Below, in pieces: positions 8,068-21,179 of a DNA stretch of 64,000 nt. The notes under the pieces are model-generated. The model saw only the letters and a list, made by a program, of their open reading frames with translations. It ran no database searches and had not been told where the DNA came from. Source of the stretch: Streptomyces sp. NBC_00461 (GTDB lineage Bacteria > Actinomycetota > Actinomycetes > Streptomycetales > Streptomycetaceae). The stretch spans positions 8,217,001 through 8,281,000 of the forward strand of contig NZ_CP107902.1 of the NCBI RefSeq assembly GCF_036013935.1, read 5' to 3'. Each line of letters opens with the position of its first letter. Within the stretch, counting starts at the first letter, position 1. The translations under genes and the position numbers were made by a program.

Positions 8068-8985
8068 GTGTCCAGCATCGATCTCACCGGCAAGGTCGCC
8101 GTCGTCACCGGCAGTGGCCGGGGCCTCGGCCTCGCCTACGCGCACGCCCTGGCCGCCCGCGGCGCCTCCGTGGTCGTCAACGACGTCGACGAGGCCGTGG
8201 CCGAGGCGGCCGTGAAGTCCATCACCGAGGCCGGCGGCACCGCCGTCGCCGAGGTGGTACCGGTCGGGACGACCGAGGCCGCCGAGCGGCTGGTCGGCCG
8301 CGCGGTCGAGGAGTTCGGACGCCTGGACATCCTCGTCACCAACGCCGGCATCCTGCGCGACAAGGTGCTGTGGAAGATGACCGACGACGATTTCGACGCG
8401 GTGATCACCACCCACCTCAAGGGCACCTTCACCTGCGCCCGCGCCGCCGCCGTCCGGATGCGCGAGCAGGGCGAGGGCGGCACCCTGATCCTGGTCGGCT
8501 CGCCGGCCGGCCAGCGCGGCAACTTCGGTCAGACGAACTACGCCGCCGCCAAGGCCGGCATCGCCGCGTTCGCCCGCACCTGGTCGATGGAGCTGGGCCG
8601 CGCGAACATCACCGTCAACGCGATCGTGCCGGTCGCGGCGACCGCGATGACCGAGACCATCCCCGCCTTCGCCCCGTACGTGGAGGCGCTGAAGAACGGA
8701 CAGCCCTTCCCGGACTTCCTGCGCAAGGGCGAGGGCTTCGGCACCCCCGAGGACTGCGCCGCCCTCGTTCCCTTCCTCGCCTCGGAGGCCGCCCGCGGCA
8801 TCACCGGCCAGGCCATCGGCATCGGCGGCGACAAGGTGGCACTCTGGTCGCATCCGCAGGAGATCAAGGCTGCGTACGCGGACGGCGGCTGGACCCCCGA
8901 CTCCCTGGCCGACGTCTTCCCGACGTCCGTGGGGGCAGAGCTCCAGTCGGTCGGCATCCCGGCGCCCAACTTCCCGGAGGCGTGA
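8068..8985 (+). CDS. Short-chain dehydrogenase/reductase
   Basis: A 305-residue classical SDR oxidoreductase using NAD(P). It has the cofactor motif VTGSGRGLGLAYA near residue 14, the NAG motif (ILVTNAGI), a serine in LVGSPAGQRG and the catalytic pair in TNYAAAKAG. The family YxxxK is represented here by Y and K separated by three alanines. The C-terminal 60 residues extend past a normal 250-residue SDR (GGDKVALWSHPQEI onwards). This resembles the 3-hydroxyacyl-CoA dehydrogenase-like SDRs of side-chain degradation. GTG start. It is the first gene of a four-gene operon with an amidohydrolase, acyl-CoA ligase and hydratase, and overlaps the next gene by one base. Confidence 0.88.
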   Translation: MSSIDLTGKVAVVTGSGRGLGLAYAHALAARGASVVVNDVDEAVAEAAVKSITEAGGTAVAEVVPVGTTEAAERLVGRAVEEFGRLDILVTNAGILRDKVLWKMTDDDFDAVITTHLKGTFTCARAAAVRMREQGEGGTLILVGSPAGQRGNFGQTNYAAAKAGIAAFARTWSMELGRANITVNAIVPVAATAMTETIPAFAPYVEALKNGQPFPDFLRKGEGFGTPEDCAALVPFLASEAARGITGQAIGIGGDKVALWSHPQEIKAAYADGGWTPDSLADVFPTSVGAELQSVGIPAPNFPEA

Positions 8986-9872
8986 TGGCTCCCTCCATGA
9001 ACGTCGACGACCTCGTCGCGATCGACGTCCACACCCACGCGGAGGTCTCCTCCAAGGGGCACTCCTCCCTGGACGACGACCTGCACGACGCCTCCTCGGC
9101 CTACTTCAAGGTCGAGGGCAAGCGGAAGCCCACCCTGGAGGAGACGGCCGCGTACTACCGGGAGCGGAAGATGGCCGCCGTGATCTTCACGGTCGACGCC
9201 GAGTCCGCGACCGGCACCGCGCCCGTCCCGAACGAGGAGGTCGCCGAGGCCGCGGCCGCCAACTCCGACGTCCTCATCCCCTTCGCCTCCATCGACCCCT
9301 TCCGGGGGAAGGCGGGCGTGAAGCAGGCCCGCCGCCTGGTCGAGGAGTACGGCGTGAAGGGCTTCAAGTTCCACCCGAGCATCCAGGGCTTCTTCCCCAA
9401 CGACCGCTCGGTGGCCTACGACCTCTACGAGGTGATCGAGGAGACCGGCACGATCGCTCTCTTCCACACCGGCCAGACCGGCATCGGCGCCGGAGTCCCG
9501 GGCGGGGGCGGCATCCGCCTGAAGTACTCCAACCCCCTCCACGTGGACGACGTGGCCGCCGACTTCCCGCACCTCAAGATCATCCTGGCGCACCCGTCCT
9601 TCCCCTGGCAGGACGAGGCCCTCGCCGTCGCCACGCACAAGCCGGGCGTGCACATCGACCTGTCCGGCTGGTCACCGAAGTACTTCCCGCCGCAGCTCGT
9701 GCAGTACGCCAACACTCTGCTGAAGGACAAGGTCCTCTTCGGCTCCGACTTCCCCGTTCTCACCCCGGACCGCTGGCTGGCCGACTTCGAGAAGTTGTCG
9801 ATCAAGGACGAGGTCAAGCCGAAGATCCTCAAGGAGAACGCCGCCCGTCTGCTCGGGCTGACCAAGCCTTAA
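8985..9872 (+). CDS. Amidohydrolase-2 family hydrolase or decarboxylase
   Basis: A 295-residue TIM-barrel metal enzyme. It has the metal-binding opening IDVHTHAEV, a KGFKFHPSIQGF strand (His ligand), ALFHTGQTG, IILAHPSFPW and the C-terminal VLFGSDFPVLTPDRW aspartate ligand. This is the pattern of the amidohydrolase-2 (ACMSD/gamma-resorcylate decarboxylase) group, which acts on aromatic or unsaturated acids. ATG at 8985 overlaps the SDR stop (TGATG) with GGAGG at 8976-8980. In this operon it probably decarboxylates or hydrolyses a ring-derived intermediate next to CoA-ester chemistry. The exact substrate is unknown. Confidence 0.85.
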   Translation: MAPSMNVDDLVAIDVHTHAEVSSKGHSSLDDDLHDASSAYFKVEGKRKPTLEETAAYYRERKMAAVIFTVDAESATGTAPVPNEEVAEAAAANSDVLIPFASIDPFRGKAGVKQARRLVEEYGVKGFKFHPSIQGFFPNDRSVAYDLYEVIEETGTIALFHTGQTGIGAGVPGGGGIRLKYSNPLHVDDVAADFPHLKIILAHPSFPWQDEALAVATHKPGVHIDLSGWSPKYFPPQLVQYANTLLKDKVLFGSDFPVLTPDRWLADFEKLSIKDEVKPKILKENAARLLGLTKP

Positions 9873-9882
9873 GGGGCCGTAG

Positions 9883-11388
9883 ATGCGCAATGAGGGACTG
9901 GGGTCGTGGCCCGCACGCCGGGCCCGCAAGACTCCGCACCGCTCCGCCCTGATCCACGGCGGCACCTCGCTCACGTACGCGCAGCTGTACGACCGCACCA
10001 CCCGCCTCGCCCACGCCCTGCGCGCCCGGGGCGTGCGGCGCGGCGACCGCATCGCCTACCTCGGCCCCAACCACCCCTCCTACCTGGAGACCCTGTTCGC
10101 GGCGGGCACGCTCGGTGCGGTCTTCGTCCCCCTCAACACCCGCCTCGCGGGCCCGGAGATCGCCTTCCAGCTCGCCGACTCCGGGGCGAAGGCGCTCGTC
10201 TACGGCTCCTCGCACGCCGGGCTCGTCGCCGGGCTGCCGGGCAGTACCGACGTGCGGGCGTACGTCGAGGTGGGCGCCGAGTACGAGGAGGCGCTGGCCT
10301 CGGCCTCCGCCGAGCCCGTCGACGAGCCGGTCGTCCCCGACGACACCTGCATCATCATGTACACCTCGGGAACGACCGGCCGCCCCAAGGGCGCGATGCT
10401 CACCCACGGCAACCTGACCTGGAACGCGATCAACGTCCTCGTCGACACCGACCTGATCGCCGACGAACGCGCCCTGGTCTCCGCGCCGTTGTTCCACACG
10501 GCCGGCCTGAACATGCTGACGCTGCCGGTCCTGCTCAAGGGCGGCACCTGCGTCCTGGTCGAGGCCTTCGACCCGAACGCCACCTTCGACCTGATCGAAC
10601 AGCACCGGATCACCTTCATGTTCGGGGTGCCGACGATGTTCGAGCAGGTGGCCCGGCACCCCCGCTGGGCGGGCGCGGATCTGTCCTCCCTGCGGATCCT
10701 GACCTGCGGCGGCTCCCCGGTGTCGACGCCGCTGATCGCCGCCTACCAGGAGCGCGGGCTCACCTTCCTCCAGGGCTACGGCATGACGGAGGCGTCCCCC
10801 GGCACCCTGTTCCTGGACGCCGAACACGCGATCAGCAAGGCGGGTTCGGCGGGCGTGCAGCACTTCTTCAGCGATGTACGCGTCGTACGGCCGGACTTCA
10901 CCGCCGTCGACCTCGACGAGACCGGCGAGGTCGTCGTCCGAGGGCCGCACGTCATGCCCGGCTACTGGGGGCTGCCCGAGGAGACGGCCGCCGCCTTCGC
11001 CGACGGCTGGTTCCGCAGCGGGGACGCGGCGCGCGTCGACGAGGACGGGTACGTCCACATCGTCGACCGCATCAAGGACATGATCATCTCCGGGGGAGAG
11101 AACATCTACCCCGCCGAGATCGAGGACCTGCTCCTCTCCCATCCGGACATCGTCGAGGTCGCGGTCATCGGCGTGCCGGACGACAAGTGGGGCGAGGTGC
11201 CGCGCGCGGTCGTCGTCCCGCGCGAGGGCGCCTCCGTGGATCCCGACGAGGTGCTGGCCTCGCTGTCGGGCCGCCTCGCCAAGTACAAGATCCCGAAGTC
11301 GCTGGTGCTCGCGGACGACCTCCCGCGCACCGCCTCCGGGAAGCTCCTCAAGTCCCGCGTGCGCAAGCGCTACGGCACCGACTCCTGA
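9883..11388 (+). CDS. Acyl-CoA synthetase (AMP-binding)
   Basis: A 501-residue ANL-superfamily ligase that activates a carboxylic acid through an acyl-adenylate to its CoA thioester. The P-loop MYTSGTTGRPKGAMLTH (near residue 160), the LQGYGMTEASP motif, the hinge aspartate region GDAARVDEDGYVHIVDR and the C-terminal catalytic lysine in LPRTASGKLLK are all present. Length fits medium/long-chain or aromatic acyl-CoA ligases. It lies ten bases after the amidohydrolase and sixteen bases before the downstream ORF frame. With MaoC and SDR it supplies a beta-oxidation-like sequence. Confidence 0.92.
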   Translation: MRNEGLGSWPARRARKTPHRSALIHGGTSLTYAQLYDRTTRLAHALRARGVRRGDRIAYLGPNHPSYLETLFAAGTLGAVFVPLNTRLAGPEIAFQLADSGAKALVYGSSHAGLVAGLPGSTDVRAYVEVGAEYEEALASASAEPVDEPVVPDDTCIIMYTSGTTGRPKGAMLTHGNLTWNAINVLVDTDLIADERALVSAPLFHTAGLNMLTLPVLLKGGTCVLVEAFDPNATFDLIEQHRITFMFGVPTMFEQVARHPRWAGADLSSLRILTCGGSPVSTPLIAAYQERGLTFLQGYGMTEASPGTLFLDAEHAISKAGSAGVQHFFSDVRVVRPDFTAVDLDETGEVVVRGPHVMPGYWGLPEETAAAFADGWFRSGDAARVDEDGYVHIVDRIKDMIISGGENIYPAEIEDLLLSHPDIVEVAVIGVPDDKWGEVPRAVVVPREGASVDPDEVLASLSGRLAKYKIPKSLVLADDLPRTASGKLLKSRVRKRYGTDS

Positions 11389-11418
11389 CCATTTCCTGAC
11401 TACTTGAAGGACAGTTTC

Positions 11419-11874
11419 ATGAGCGTCACCGTCAACGGCATCGACGAACTGAAGAAGCTCGCGGGCAGCGATCTGGGCACCAGCGAATGGATCGAGGTCA
11501 CCCAGGAGCGCATCAACACCTTCGCCGACGCCACCGGCGACCACCAGTGGATCCACGTGGACCCTGAGAAGGCCGCAGCGGGCCCCTTCGGCGCCCCGAT
11601 CGCCCACGGCTACCTCACCCTCTCCCTCTTCATCCCGCTGTTCACCGAACTCCTGGACGTCCAGGGCGTCACCACGAAGGTCAACTACGGCCTGAACAAG
11701 GTCCGTTTCCCGTCGCCGGTGAAGGTCGGCTCCCGCATCCGCCTGGTCGGGAAGCTCGCGGAGGTCGAGGAGGTGCCGGGCGGAGTGCAGATCACCGTGG
11801 ACGGCACGATCGAGATCGAGGGCGGCGCGAAGCCCGCGGCCGTGCTGCAGAGCCTGTCGCGCTTCTACGCCTGA
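11419..11874 (+). CDS. MaoC-family (R)-specific enoyl-CoA hydratase
   Basis: A 151-residue hot-dog-fold protein that adds water to enoyl-CoA. The hydratase signature is clear: FADATGDHQWIHVDPEKAA with the catalytic Asp and His, then GPFGAPIAHGYLTLSL. I chose ATG at 11419 over an in-frame ATG at 11404 because GAAGGACA sits at the right distance. It is the last gene of the operon and overlaps the convergent paaX-like gene by ten bases at the stops. Confidence 0.9.
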   Translation: MSVTVNGIDELKKLAGSDLGTSEWIEVTQERINTFADATGDHQWIHVDPEKAAAGPFGAPIAHGYLTLSLFIPLFTELLDVQGVTTKVNYGLNKVRFPSPVKVGSRIRLVGKLAEVEEVPGGVQITVDGTIEIEGGAKPAAVLQSLSRFYA

Positions 11875-12695
11875 TCCGGGCGTACCGGCACCAGGTCGAG
11901 AAGGCGCTCCGAGGCTTCCCGCGCGAGTGGCGTGAGCCGCTCGTGCACCGCCCGGAACGTCTTCTCGGCCCGTTCCGCCGGCCAGTCGTCCGGCAGATGC
12001 TTGACCGGGAGGCGCGGGTCGCGGCGGATGATCCGCAGCCACTCGGCCTGCAGCCGCAGCCGCAGGGCCAGGGCGTCGTCGGCGTCCGGCAGCCGGCTCT
12101 CCCAGGTCTCCCAGCGGCGCACGAACTCCTCGTAACCCGCGGCCAGTTCGGACAGATCCCAGGTGTCCTCGATCATGGCGCCGATGTCCATGCCGGCGTC
12201 GGCGTGCGCCCGGAAGACCTTCACATGGGCGGCGAGGCCCAGCTCGGACACCAGCTCCGAGACGTCGATCTCGCCCGGCGCGATCCACAGACCGCTGAAC
12301 AGCGGGCCGAAGCCGCTCCACGTCAGTTTGGAGCGCAGATCGTGGCGCTGACGCTGCCAGGACTCGGGGAGGGAGAAGCCGAGCAGGGTCCAGGTGCCGT
12401 CCCAGTGCCGGTTGACGGCGCCGGTCTGCCAGACGCGGTGCTCGCCGTCCCGCAGCACCGCGATCGAGTGCTCGGTCAGGCCGAAGTACATCCTGCGGCC
12501 CTCGCGCTGGCGGCGCAGCAGTCCCCGGTTGGCCATCCGGGTCAGGGTCGATCGGGTCGCCTGCTCGCCGACTCCGGCGCGCTCGAAGACGTCGATCACG
12601 CTGCCCGAGTACACGCAGACGTCCCGCCCGAGCACCTGGTCGCCCAGGAACGTCAGCAGCAGGGACTGGGGCCGCAATGACTCTTCACCGGTCAT
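11865..12695 (-). CDS. PaaX-family transcriptional repressor
   Basis: A 276-residue regulator of the PaaX type, which represses phenylacetate or related aromatic degradation genes until the CoA-ester ligand is formed. The N-terminal winged helix (SVIDVFERAGVGEQATRSTL), the central HWDGTWTLLGFSLPES segment and the C-terminal helical domain (EWLRIIRRDPRLPVKHLPDD) follow the family order and length. It converges on the ligase/MaoC operon, and the CoA thioester made by that ligase is a plausible ligand. Its start lies just beside the hairpin repeat at 12711-12750. Confidence 0.9.
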   Translation of the reverse strand: MTGEESLRPQSLLLTFLGDQVLGRDVCVYSGSVIDVFERAGVGEQATRSTLTRMANRGLLRRQREGRRMYFGLTEHSIAVLRDGEHRVWQTGAVNRHWDGTWTLLGFSLPESWQRQRHDLRSKLTWSGFGPLFSGLWIAPGEIDVSELVSELGLAAHVKVFRAHADAGMDIGAMIEDTWDLSELAAGYEEFVRRWETWESRLPDADDALALRLRLQAEWLRIIRRDPRLPVKHLPDDWPAERAEKTFRAVHERLTPLAREASERLLDLVPVRPDQA

Positions 12696-12710
12696 GCGGC
12701 CACGGTACGA

Positions 12711-12750
12711 CGCAGTTCCCCGCGCCCCCAAAGGGGCGCGGGGAACTGCG
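12711..12750. terminator. Perfect 18-bp hairpin (dispersed repeat, copy C)
   Basis: CGCAGTTCCCCGCGCCCC (12711-12728) and its exact complement (12733-12750) enclose a four-base loop. The right arm continues into GCGACCAGCCACGACG, the dispersed repeat also found at 3334 and 33195. The hairpin lies between the paaX start and the end of the long minus-strand glycan operon, so it probably terminates that operon. There is no long T-run. Confidence 0.75.
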
Positions 12751-12795
12751 CGACCAGCCACGACGCTGCCGCAGACGATCGACGGCCCAATGAGG

Positions 12796-14466
12796 CTAGG
12801 CGCCTGCCACGTCGACGAACACGGGGTTCGAATAGAACCAGGTGTCCGCCCACGGGTCACCGTTGCCGGGCTCGTGCGGAATCGGCCCGTTCGGGTCGAT
12901 CGAGGCGCCGAGGTAACCCGCGCCGTGACGGTTGCCGTCGCTGCCGCGCAGCCGGAGGTAGAAGGACTCGTGCCCCACCGTCAGCGGGATGCGCAGGGTG
13001 TACGTCCCCTTCCGGCCGGACACGTCCTTCGTCTGTACGACCTTGGTGTCGGGCGCCTTCCAGGTGTCGCGGTCGGCCACCCGTCCGCGCACCGTGCCCT
13101 GGATCACGTCGACGTGCGCCAGCTCGGGGAGGATTCCCTGCGGGTTGGGGCGGGACGCGGTCGTCACCGTCACGTGCAGCGTGACCTTCTCGCCCTTGCG
13201 GACACGCAGCCGCCCGCCGAGGGTGACGCCCCGGCCCGCGTCGCAGTCCCGCTTCACCCGGACGTCGAGCCCGTCCAGCAGATGCCCGTGGTCGAGCCAG
13301 ACGCGGCCCGCACGCAGGCCCGCCATCACCGCGCGGTAGCCGTAGCGGGTCACGCCGACGTGGGTGCGGCTGAACTCGCCCGGCCAGAAGTCGCTGCCCG
13401 GCTGCGGGGTGTCGGTGTTCACCGGGTCCGGCAGCTTGCCGGTGTTGTCGAAGTTCTGCCCGGCCGGCCAGTCGCCGTTCTTCCAGGTGTCGAAGACGGT
13501 GCGGTGGTTGTCGGAGTTGGTGGTGATCGAGAACAGCCGGCCCTCGGCCAGCATCGAGTCCCACAGCCCGCCGACGGTCGCGGTCGCCCAGTCGAAACCG
13601 CCGTAGGTGAGGTAGGCGTCCGCCGGGTAGCCCGCCCAGGACTGCGGCGACGGCTTGTTCTCGTACTCACCGCGGATGGAGGTGCTGCCGCGCCAGCCGG
13701 GAATGGCCGCGCCCTGGGCGCCGGGCGCACCCTCCATGCCGATCATGATCTCGGGGGCGGCGTCCCGCCAGTTGCGCATCTCGTGCGGGGAGTCGATGCC
13801 GAGGCGCAGTGGGTGGTTGGCGAGGACGAGGACGTCATCGACGTATCCCGAACGGCGTTGCTCCGCAAGCCACTTGATCGCCTTGACGGCGTGCGCCTCG
13901 TTGCGGGCGGTGTCGGTGTCGGCGGCACCGCCCTTGTCGTAGCCGAGCAGCTTGCCGTCGTAGGCCAGCTCGAACTGCGTGAGCAGGTCGACCTCGTTCG
14001 GGCCGGGTGCGGCGAACACCGTGCAGTGCTCGGCGGCCGGGATGTACCACTCCAGGCCCTGGAAGATCAGCTGACGCGGGTTGTCCGCGCGGGCCTTGAG
14101 GATCTCCTTGTGCTCCAGCGCGGCGCCGTAGTGGGCGTGCCCGAAGTTGGAGTGCTCGTTGAACACCATCCAGTCCAGGCCGTACCTGGCGGCCGCCTGG
14201 GCCTGCTGGGAGAAGGTGTACTTCGCGTCGTGGCTGTAGACGGAGTGCACGTGGTGGTCGCCGACGAGATAGGCCAGGCGCGGGTCGTGGCCGCCGAAGC
14301 CGTGGCTGGTGGCGGCGACGGCCGGGGTGGCGGCCCCGCCCAGGGCGAACGCGGCGCCGAACAGGCCCGCGCGGCGCATGAGCTGGCGTCTGGACACGCC
14401 CTGTGCGTCGAGGTCGGAGGGGGAGACAGAGGGATCGGCCCAGGCGGGCAGCTGCTGCTCGGTCAT
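12796..14466 (-). CDS. Tat-exported PHP-domain phosphoesterase-like protein
   Basis: A 556-residue exported protein. A twin-arginine signal (SRRQLMRRAGLFGAAFALGG) is followed by a PHP metal site: LVGDHHVHSVYSHDAKYT near residue 68, NEHSNFGHAHY and a later TTNSDNHR. The C-terminal 120 residues form beta strands (KVTLHVTVTTASRPNPQG). PHP proteins of this CehA type hydrolyse phosphate or carboxylate esters with a multinuclear metal centre. It is the last gene of the minus-strand operon, 24 bases after the metallophosphoesterase. Its position suggests removal of phosphate or similar groups from a glycan outside the cell. Confidence 0.8.
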   Translation of the reverse strand: MTEQQLPAWADPSVSPSDLDAQGVSRRQLMRRAGLFGAAFALGGAATPAVAATSHGFGGHDPRLAYLVGDHHVHSVYSHDAKYTFSQQAQAAARYGLDWMVFNEHSNFGHAHYGAALEHKEILKARADNPRQLIFQGLEWYIPAAEHCTVFAAPGPNEVDLLTQFELAYDGKLLGYDKGGAADTDTARNEAHAVKAIKWLAEQRRSGYVDDVLVLANHPLRLGIDSPHEMRNWRDAAPEIMIGMEGAPGAQGAAIPGWRGSTSIRGEYENKPSPQSWAGYPADAYLTYGGFDWATATVGGLWDSMLAEGRLFSITTNSDNHRTVFDTWKNGDWPAGQNFDNTGKLPDPVNTDTPQPGSDFWPGEFSRTHVGVTRYGYRAVMAGLRAGRVWLDHGHLLDGLDVRVKRDCDAGRGVTLGGRLRVRKGEKVTLHVTVTTASRPNPQGILPELAHVDVIQGTVRGRVADRDTWKAPDTKVVQTKDVSGRKGTYTLRIPLTVGHESFYLRLRGSDGNRHGAGYLGASIDPNGPIPHEPGNGDPWADTWFYSNPVFVDVAGA

Positions 14467-14490
14467 GGTCGCGCGTCCTGTTCTGGGGCG

Positions 14491-16344
14491 TCAGTGGGTC
14501 ATGAAGGAGGTGACGGGCAGTGCCCGGGAGACGATCCGCACGTCGCCGAGGCGCCCGTGCAGGATCTGGTCGATCTTGTCGGCGTACGTGTAGCCGCCGA
14601 GCAGCCAGGGCAGGCCGACGGAGGTGATGCCCACCGAGGTGGCCTTCGGGTTGCGGACGACCGGGCAGCCCTCGACATACAGGGTGGTGTGCCGGCCGTC
14701 GTTGACGACAGCGAGGTGCCACCAGGTCTCCAGCGGTGTCTCCTGGCCCCAGTTGGTGGCGATGCCCTGCTGGTTGAGCGGGCGCATCGCCCACTGCGGC
14801 TCACGGTCGTTGGACAGCGAGAGGGTGGCGAGGGGCTCGTCCGGGTCGTCGGCGGTCTTGCCGGCGGCGCCGCCCGTGCCGGTGCGGCTGACGATGCCGG
14901 ACCATGCGTTGTGGTCGGGATCCCAGTCGGCGGGCAGCCGGTAGAACGCCTCGATGGTGTAACCGTCCTTGAACGTCGCCGAGTTCAGCGGGGCGCCGTC
15001 GACGGTCTTCAGATACGCGCCCTTCAGCGGGGACTTGAATCCCGTGAACTCCAGGCTGCCGTGGCCCGGCTGGTCGGGGTGGTGGTCGGCGGACCAGCCG
15101 AGCGAGCCGCCGCCCACGGAGACCACCGTGAGGTCGTTGCCGTGACCGGACAGGTCTCGGACGGTGCCGGAGGCGGCCGACTCGAAGCGCCAGTACGCGG
15201 CCGTGCCCCGGACCAGCATCTTCGACGCGGGCCGCGCCGGACGAGCCGGCACCGGGGCGAAGCCGGCGAAGCGGTCCGCGAAGTCGATGTCGACGGAGAA
15301 GCGGTCGGCGTCGCCGCTCAGCTCGATCTCCTGCCGCTCCAGCTCGTTGAGGCCCTTCGCCGCCCGGCCGAGGATCCACGGGGAGACCGTCTCCACGTCG
15401 ATGACGTTCCGGTCCAGGTCGAAGCGGTAGAGGCGGATCATCGCCGCGCCGCCGAAGTAGCGGTTCTGATAGTTGGTGAGGTGCAGGTGCACGTCGTTGC
15501 CCGCCGCGTTCTTGCGGGTCGCGCGGCCCGCGGGCCAGTAGTGGCCGTTCAGCGTCAGGAAGATCTGGTCGTGGTCCTTGATCAGCTGGTCCCACAGCTG
15601 CTGCCCGTAGTCCGACAGCGTGTCGTCCTCGACGACCAGTTCGTGCGTGGTCAGGATGACCGGCGTTTTCGGGTGCCGGGCGAGCACGTCCTTCGCCCAG
15701 GCGTACCCCTGCGCCGACAGCCGCCAGTCAAGCGCCAGGACCAGCCACTCGCGCCCGGCCGCCTTGAACACGTGGTAGGTGTTGTAGCCGTCCGAAGAGG
15801 CGCCCCCGAACGTCTTCTTGCCCTTGAAGCGCTCGGGTCCGAACGCGTCCAGGTACGGCGTCGAGCCGCGCTGGTCGTCCGTCGACGACTTCACGTCGTG
15901 GTTGCCGGCCAGGACGCTGTAGCCGACGCCCCGCCGGTCCAGCAGCTTGAACGCGTCGCTGATCCCCGCGAATTCGGCCTCGGCCCCGTTCTGGGTGAGG
16001 TCGCCGAGATGGGACAGGAAGACGATGTTGTCGGCGGTCCCGCCGTCCTTGTCGCCCTGCTCCAGCAGATAACGCAGCGACGCCTCGACCGGAGCCCTGT
16101 CGATGCTCGGTCCGTCGAAGAGGTACTGGGTGTCGGGCATGACGGCGATCGTGAAGCGGCGGCTGTGGGAGTCCGGACGCCAGCCACTCCTCTCGGCCGC
16201 CTCGGCGACGGCCGGCAGTGCGACCCCGGCCCCGATCCCGGCCGTGGCGGCGGCGCCGAGCAGCGCCGTGGCCCTGAGGAAACTGCGTCTTCCGGCACCG
16301 GCCTGCGCGGCTTCGCCCTGGTTGTGGTCATGGGAAGTACACAC
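14491..16344 (-). CDS. Exported metallophosphoesterase with C-terminal LamG/concanavalin-like domain
   Basis: A 617-residue protein with a Tat-type leader (GRRSFLRATALLGAAATAG) and a calcineurin-like phosphoesterase domain. The metal-site motifs are MPDTQYL, LSHLGDLTQNG, AGNHDVKSS, TTHELV and LNGHYW. After about residue 385 comes a LamG-like domain (AAYWRFESAASGTVRDLSGH ... TIEAFYRLPADWDP ... GRLGDVRIVSRAL) that usually binds carbohydrate. I chose GTG at 16344, which has GGAG five bases upstream; an ATG at 16374 is the alternative. It sits 62 bases after the beta-galactosidase gene. Likely role: dephosphorylation of an extracellular glycan. Confidence 0.82.
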   Translation of the reverse strand: MCTSHDHNQGEAAQAGAGRRSFLRATALLGAAATAGIGAGVALPAVAEAAERSGWRPDSHSRRFTIAVMPDTQYLFDGPSIDRAPVEASLRYLLEQGDKDGGTADNIVFLSHLGDLTQNGAEAEFAGISDAFKLLDRRGVGYSVLAGNHDVKSSTDDQRGSTPYLDAFGPERFKGKKTFGGASSDGYNTYHVFKAAGREWLVLALDWRLSAQGYAWAKDVLARHPKTPVILTTHELVVEDDTLSDYGQQLWDQLIKDHDQIFLTLNGHYWPAGRATRKNAAGNDVHLHLTNYQNRYFGGAAMIRLYRFDLDRNVIDVETVSPWILGRAAKGLNELERQEIELSGDADRFSVDIDFADRFAGFAPVPARPARPASKMLVRGTAAYWRFESAASGTVRDLSGHGNDLTVVSVGGGSLGWSADHHPDQPGHGSLEFTGFKSPLKGAYLKTVDGAPLNSATFKDGYTIEAFYRLPADWDPDHNAWSGIVSRTGTGGAAGKTADDPDEPLATLSLSNDREPQWAMRPLNQQGIATNWGQETPLETWWHLAVVNDGRHTTLYVEGCPVVRNPKATSVGITSVGLPWLLGGYTYADKIDQILHGRLGDVRIVSRALPVTSFMTH

Positions 16345-16406
16345 GTGTGCTCCGTGGAATGTGACATGTCGCATGAGGCATGGACATGAGAGAGGAAGGC
16401 GAGGGT

Positions 16407-20309
<3,903 letters not shown>

Positions 20310-21179
20310 TCAACTGCCCTGTACCGCCCCTTCCGTGGCGCCCGCTATGAATCCGCGGGCGAAGATGGCGAAGACCACGACCAGCGGCAGGGCCGCCATG
20401 AGGACACCGGCCATGACCATGCTGTAGTCGGTGTTGTGACCGAGGTTGAGCTGGGCGAGTTCGACCTGGAGGGTCACGTGGTCGGGGTTGGTGAGCACGA
20501 TCAGCGGCCAGACGTAGTCGTTCCACGCGTTGACGAAGGCGTAGATGGCGAGGAAGGACAGCGCGGGCCTGATCATCGGCAGGACGATGTTCCAGTACTG
20601 ACGGAAGAACCCGGCGCCGTCGATGCGCGCGGCGTCGAGCAGTTCGTCGGGCACGCCGTTCTCTATGTACTGGCGCAGCCAGAAGATGCCGAAGGCGTTG
20701 GCGAGGGAGGGCAGGGCCAGCGCCTTGAGCATGCCCACCCAGCCGATCTTCGACATGAGGATGAACTGCGGAAGGATGGCCAGCTGGAGCGGCAGCATCA
20801 TGAACAACAGCAGCGTGCCGAAGAGCACCCGGCGTCCGGGGAAGTCGAACTTGGCGAAGGTGAAGGCCGCCAGGGAGTCGACGAACAGCACCAGAACCGT
20901 GGTGGCACAGGCGACGAGGACCGTGTTGAGCATCGAACCGAAGAAATCGATGGTGTTCAGCACATGCCGGATGTTCTCCAGCAGGTGGGAGCCGAACGTC
21001 AGCTTCGGCGGGCTCTTGTAGATGTCCTGGGTGGTGTTGGTCGCCATGACGATCGTCCACAGGAACGGGAAGACCGAGACCAGGACGGCCAGGACGAGGA
21101 GGATGTGCGCGGTCAGGCCCTTGGGGCGGCGCAGCCGCCTCACGCCCTTGGCCGGCCGCGTCGTGCCGGCTGTGGTCAT
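20310..21179 (-). CDS. Carbohydrate ABC transporter permease (MalG type)
   Basis: A 289-residue inner-membrane permease with six predicted transmembrane segments (first: HILLVLAVLVSVFPFLWTIV). The EAA cytoplasmic loop for the ATPase is seen as ELLDAARIDGAGFFRQYWNI, and the C-terminal membrane segments are complete. It forms the importer with the MalF-type permease, whose stop it overlaps by four bases, and with the binding protein. No ATPase gene is present, so the importer probably uses a shared MsiK-type ATPase, as other Streptomyces sugar importers do. Confidence 0.92.
   Translation of the reverse strand: MTTAGTTRPAKGVRRLRRPKGLTAHILLVLAVLVSVFPFLWTIVMATNTTQDIYKSPPKLTFGSHLLENIRHVLNTIDFFGSMLNTVLVACATTVLVLFVDSLAAFTFAKFDFPGRRVLFGTLLLFMMLPLQLAILPQFILMSKIGWVGMLKALALPSLANAFGIFWLRQYIENGVPDELLDAARIDGAGFFRQYWNIVLPMIRPALSFLAIYAFVNAWNDYVWPLIVLTNPDHVTLQVELAQLNLGHNTDYSMVMAGVLMAALPLVVVFAIFARGFIAGATEGAVQGS

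Noticed and set aside
12711..12750. Small RNA gene
   Set aside because: The hairpin alone is better explained as a terminator or dispersed repeat; no promoter with a defined transcript is visible.
12394..16389. A 1331-codon plus-strand frame opposite the PHP and metallophosphoesterase genes
   Set aside because: Antisense shadow: no motifs, no ribosome site, and the minus strand encodes well-defined exported proteins.
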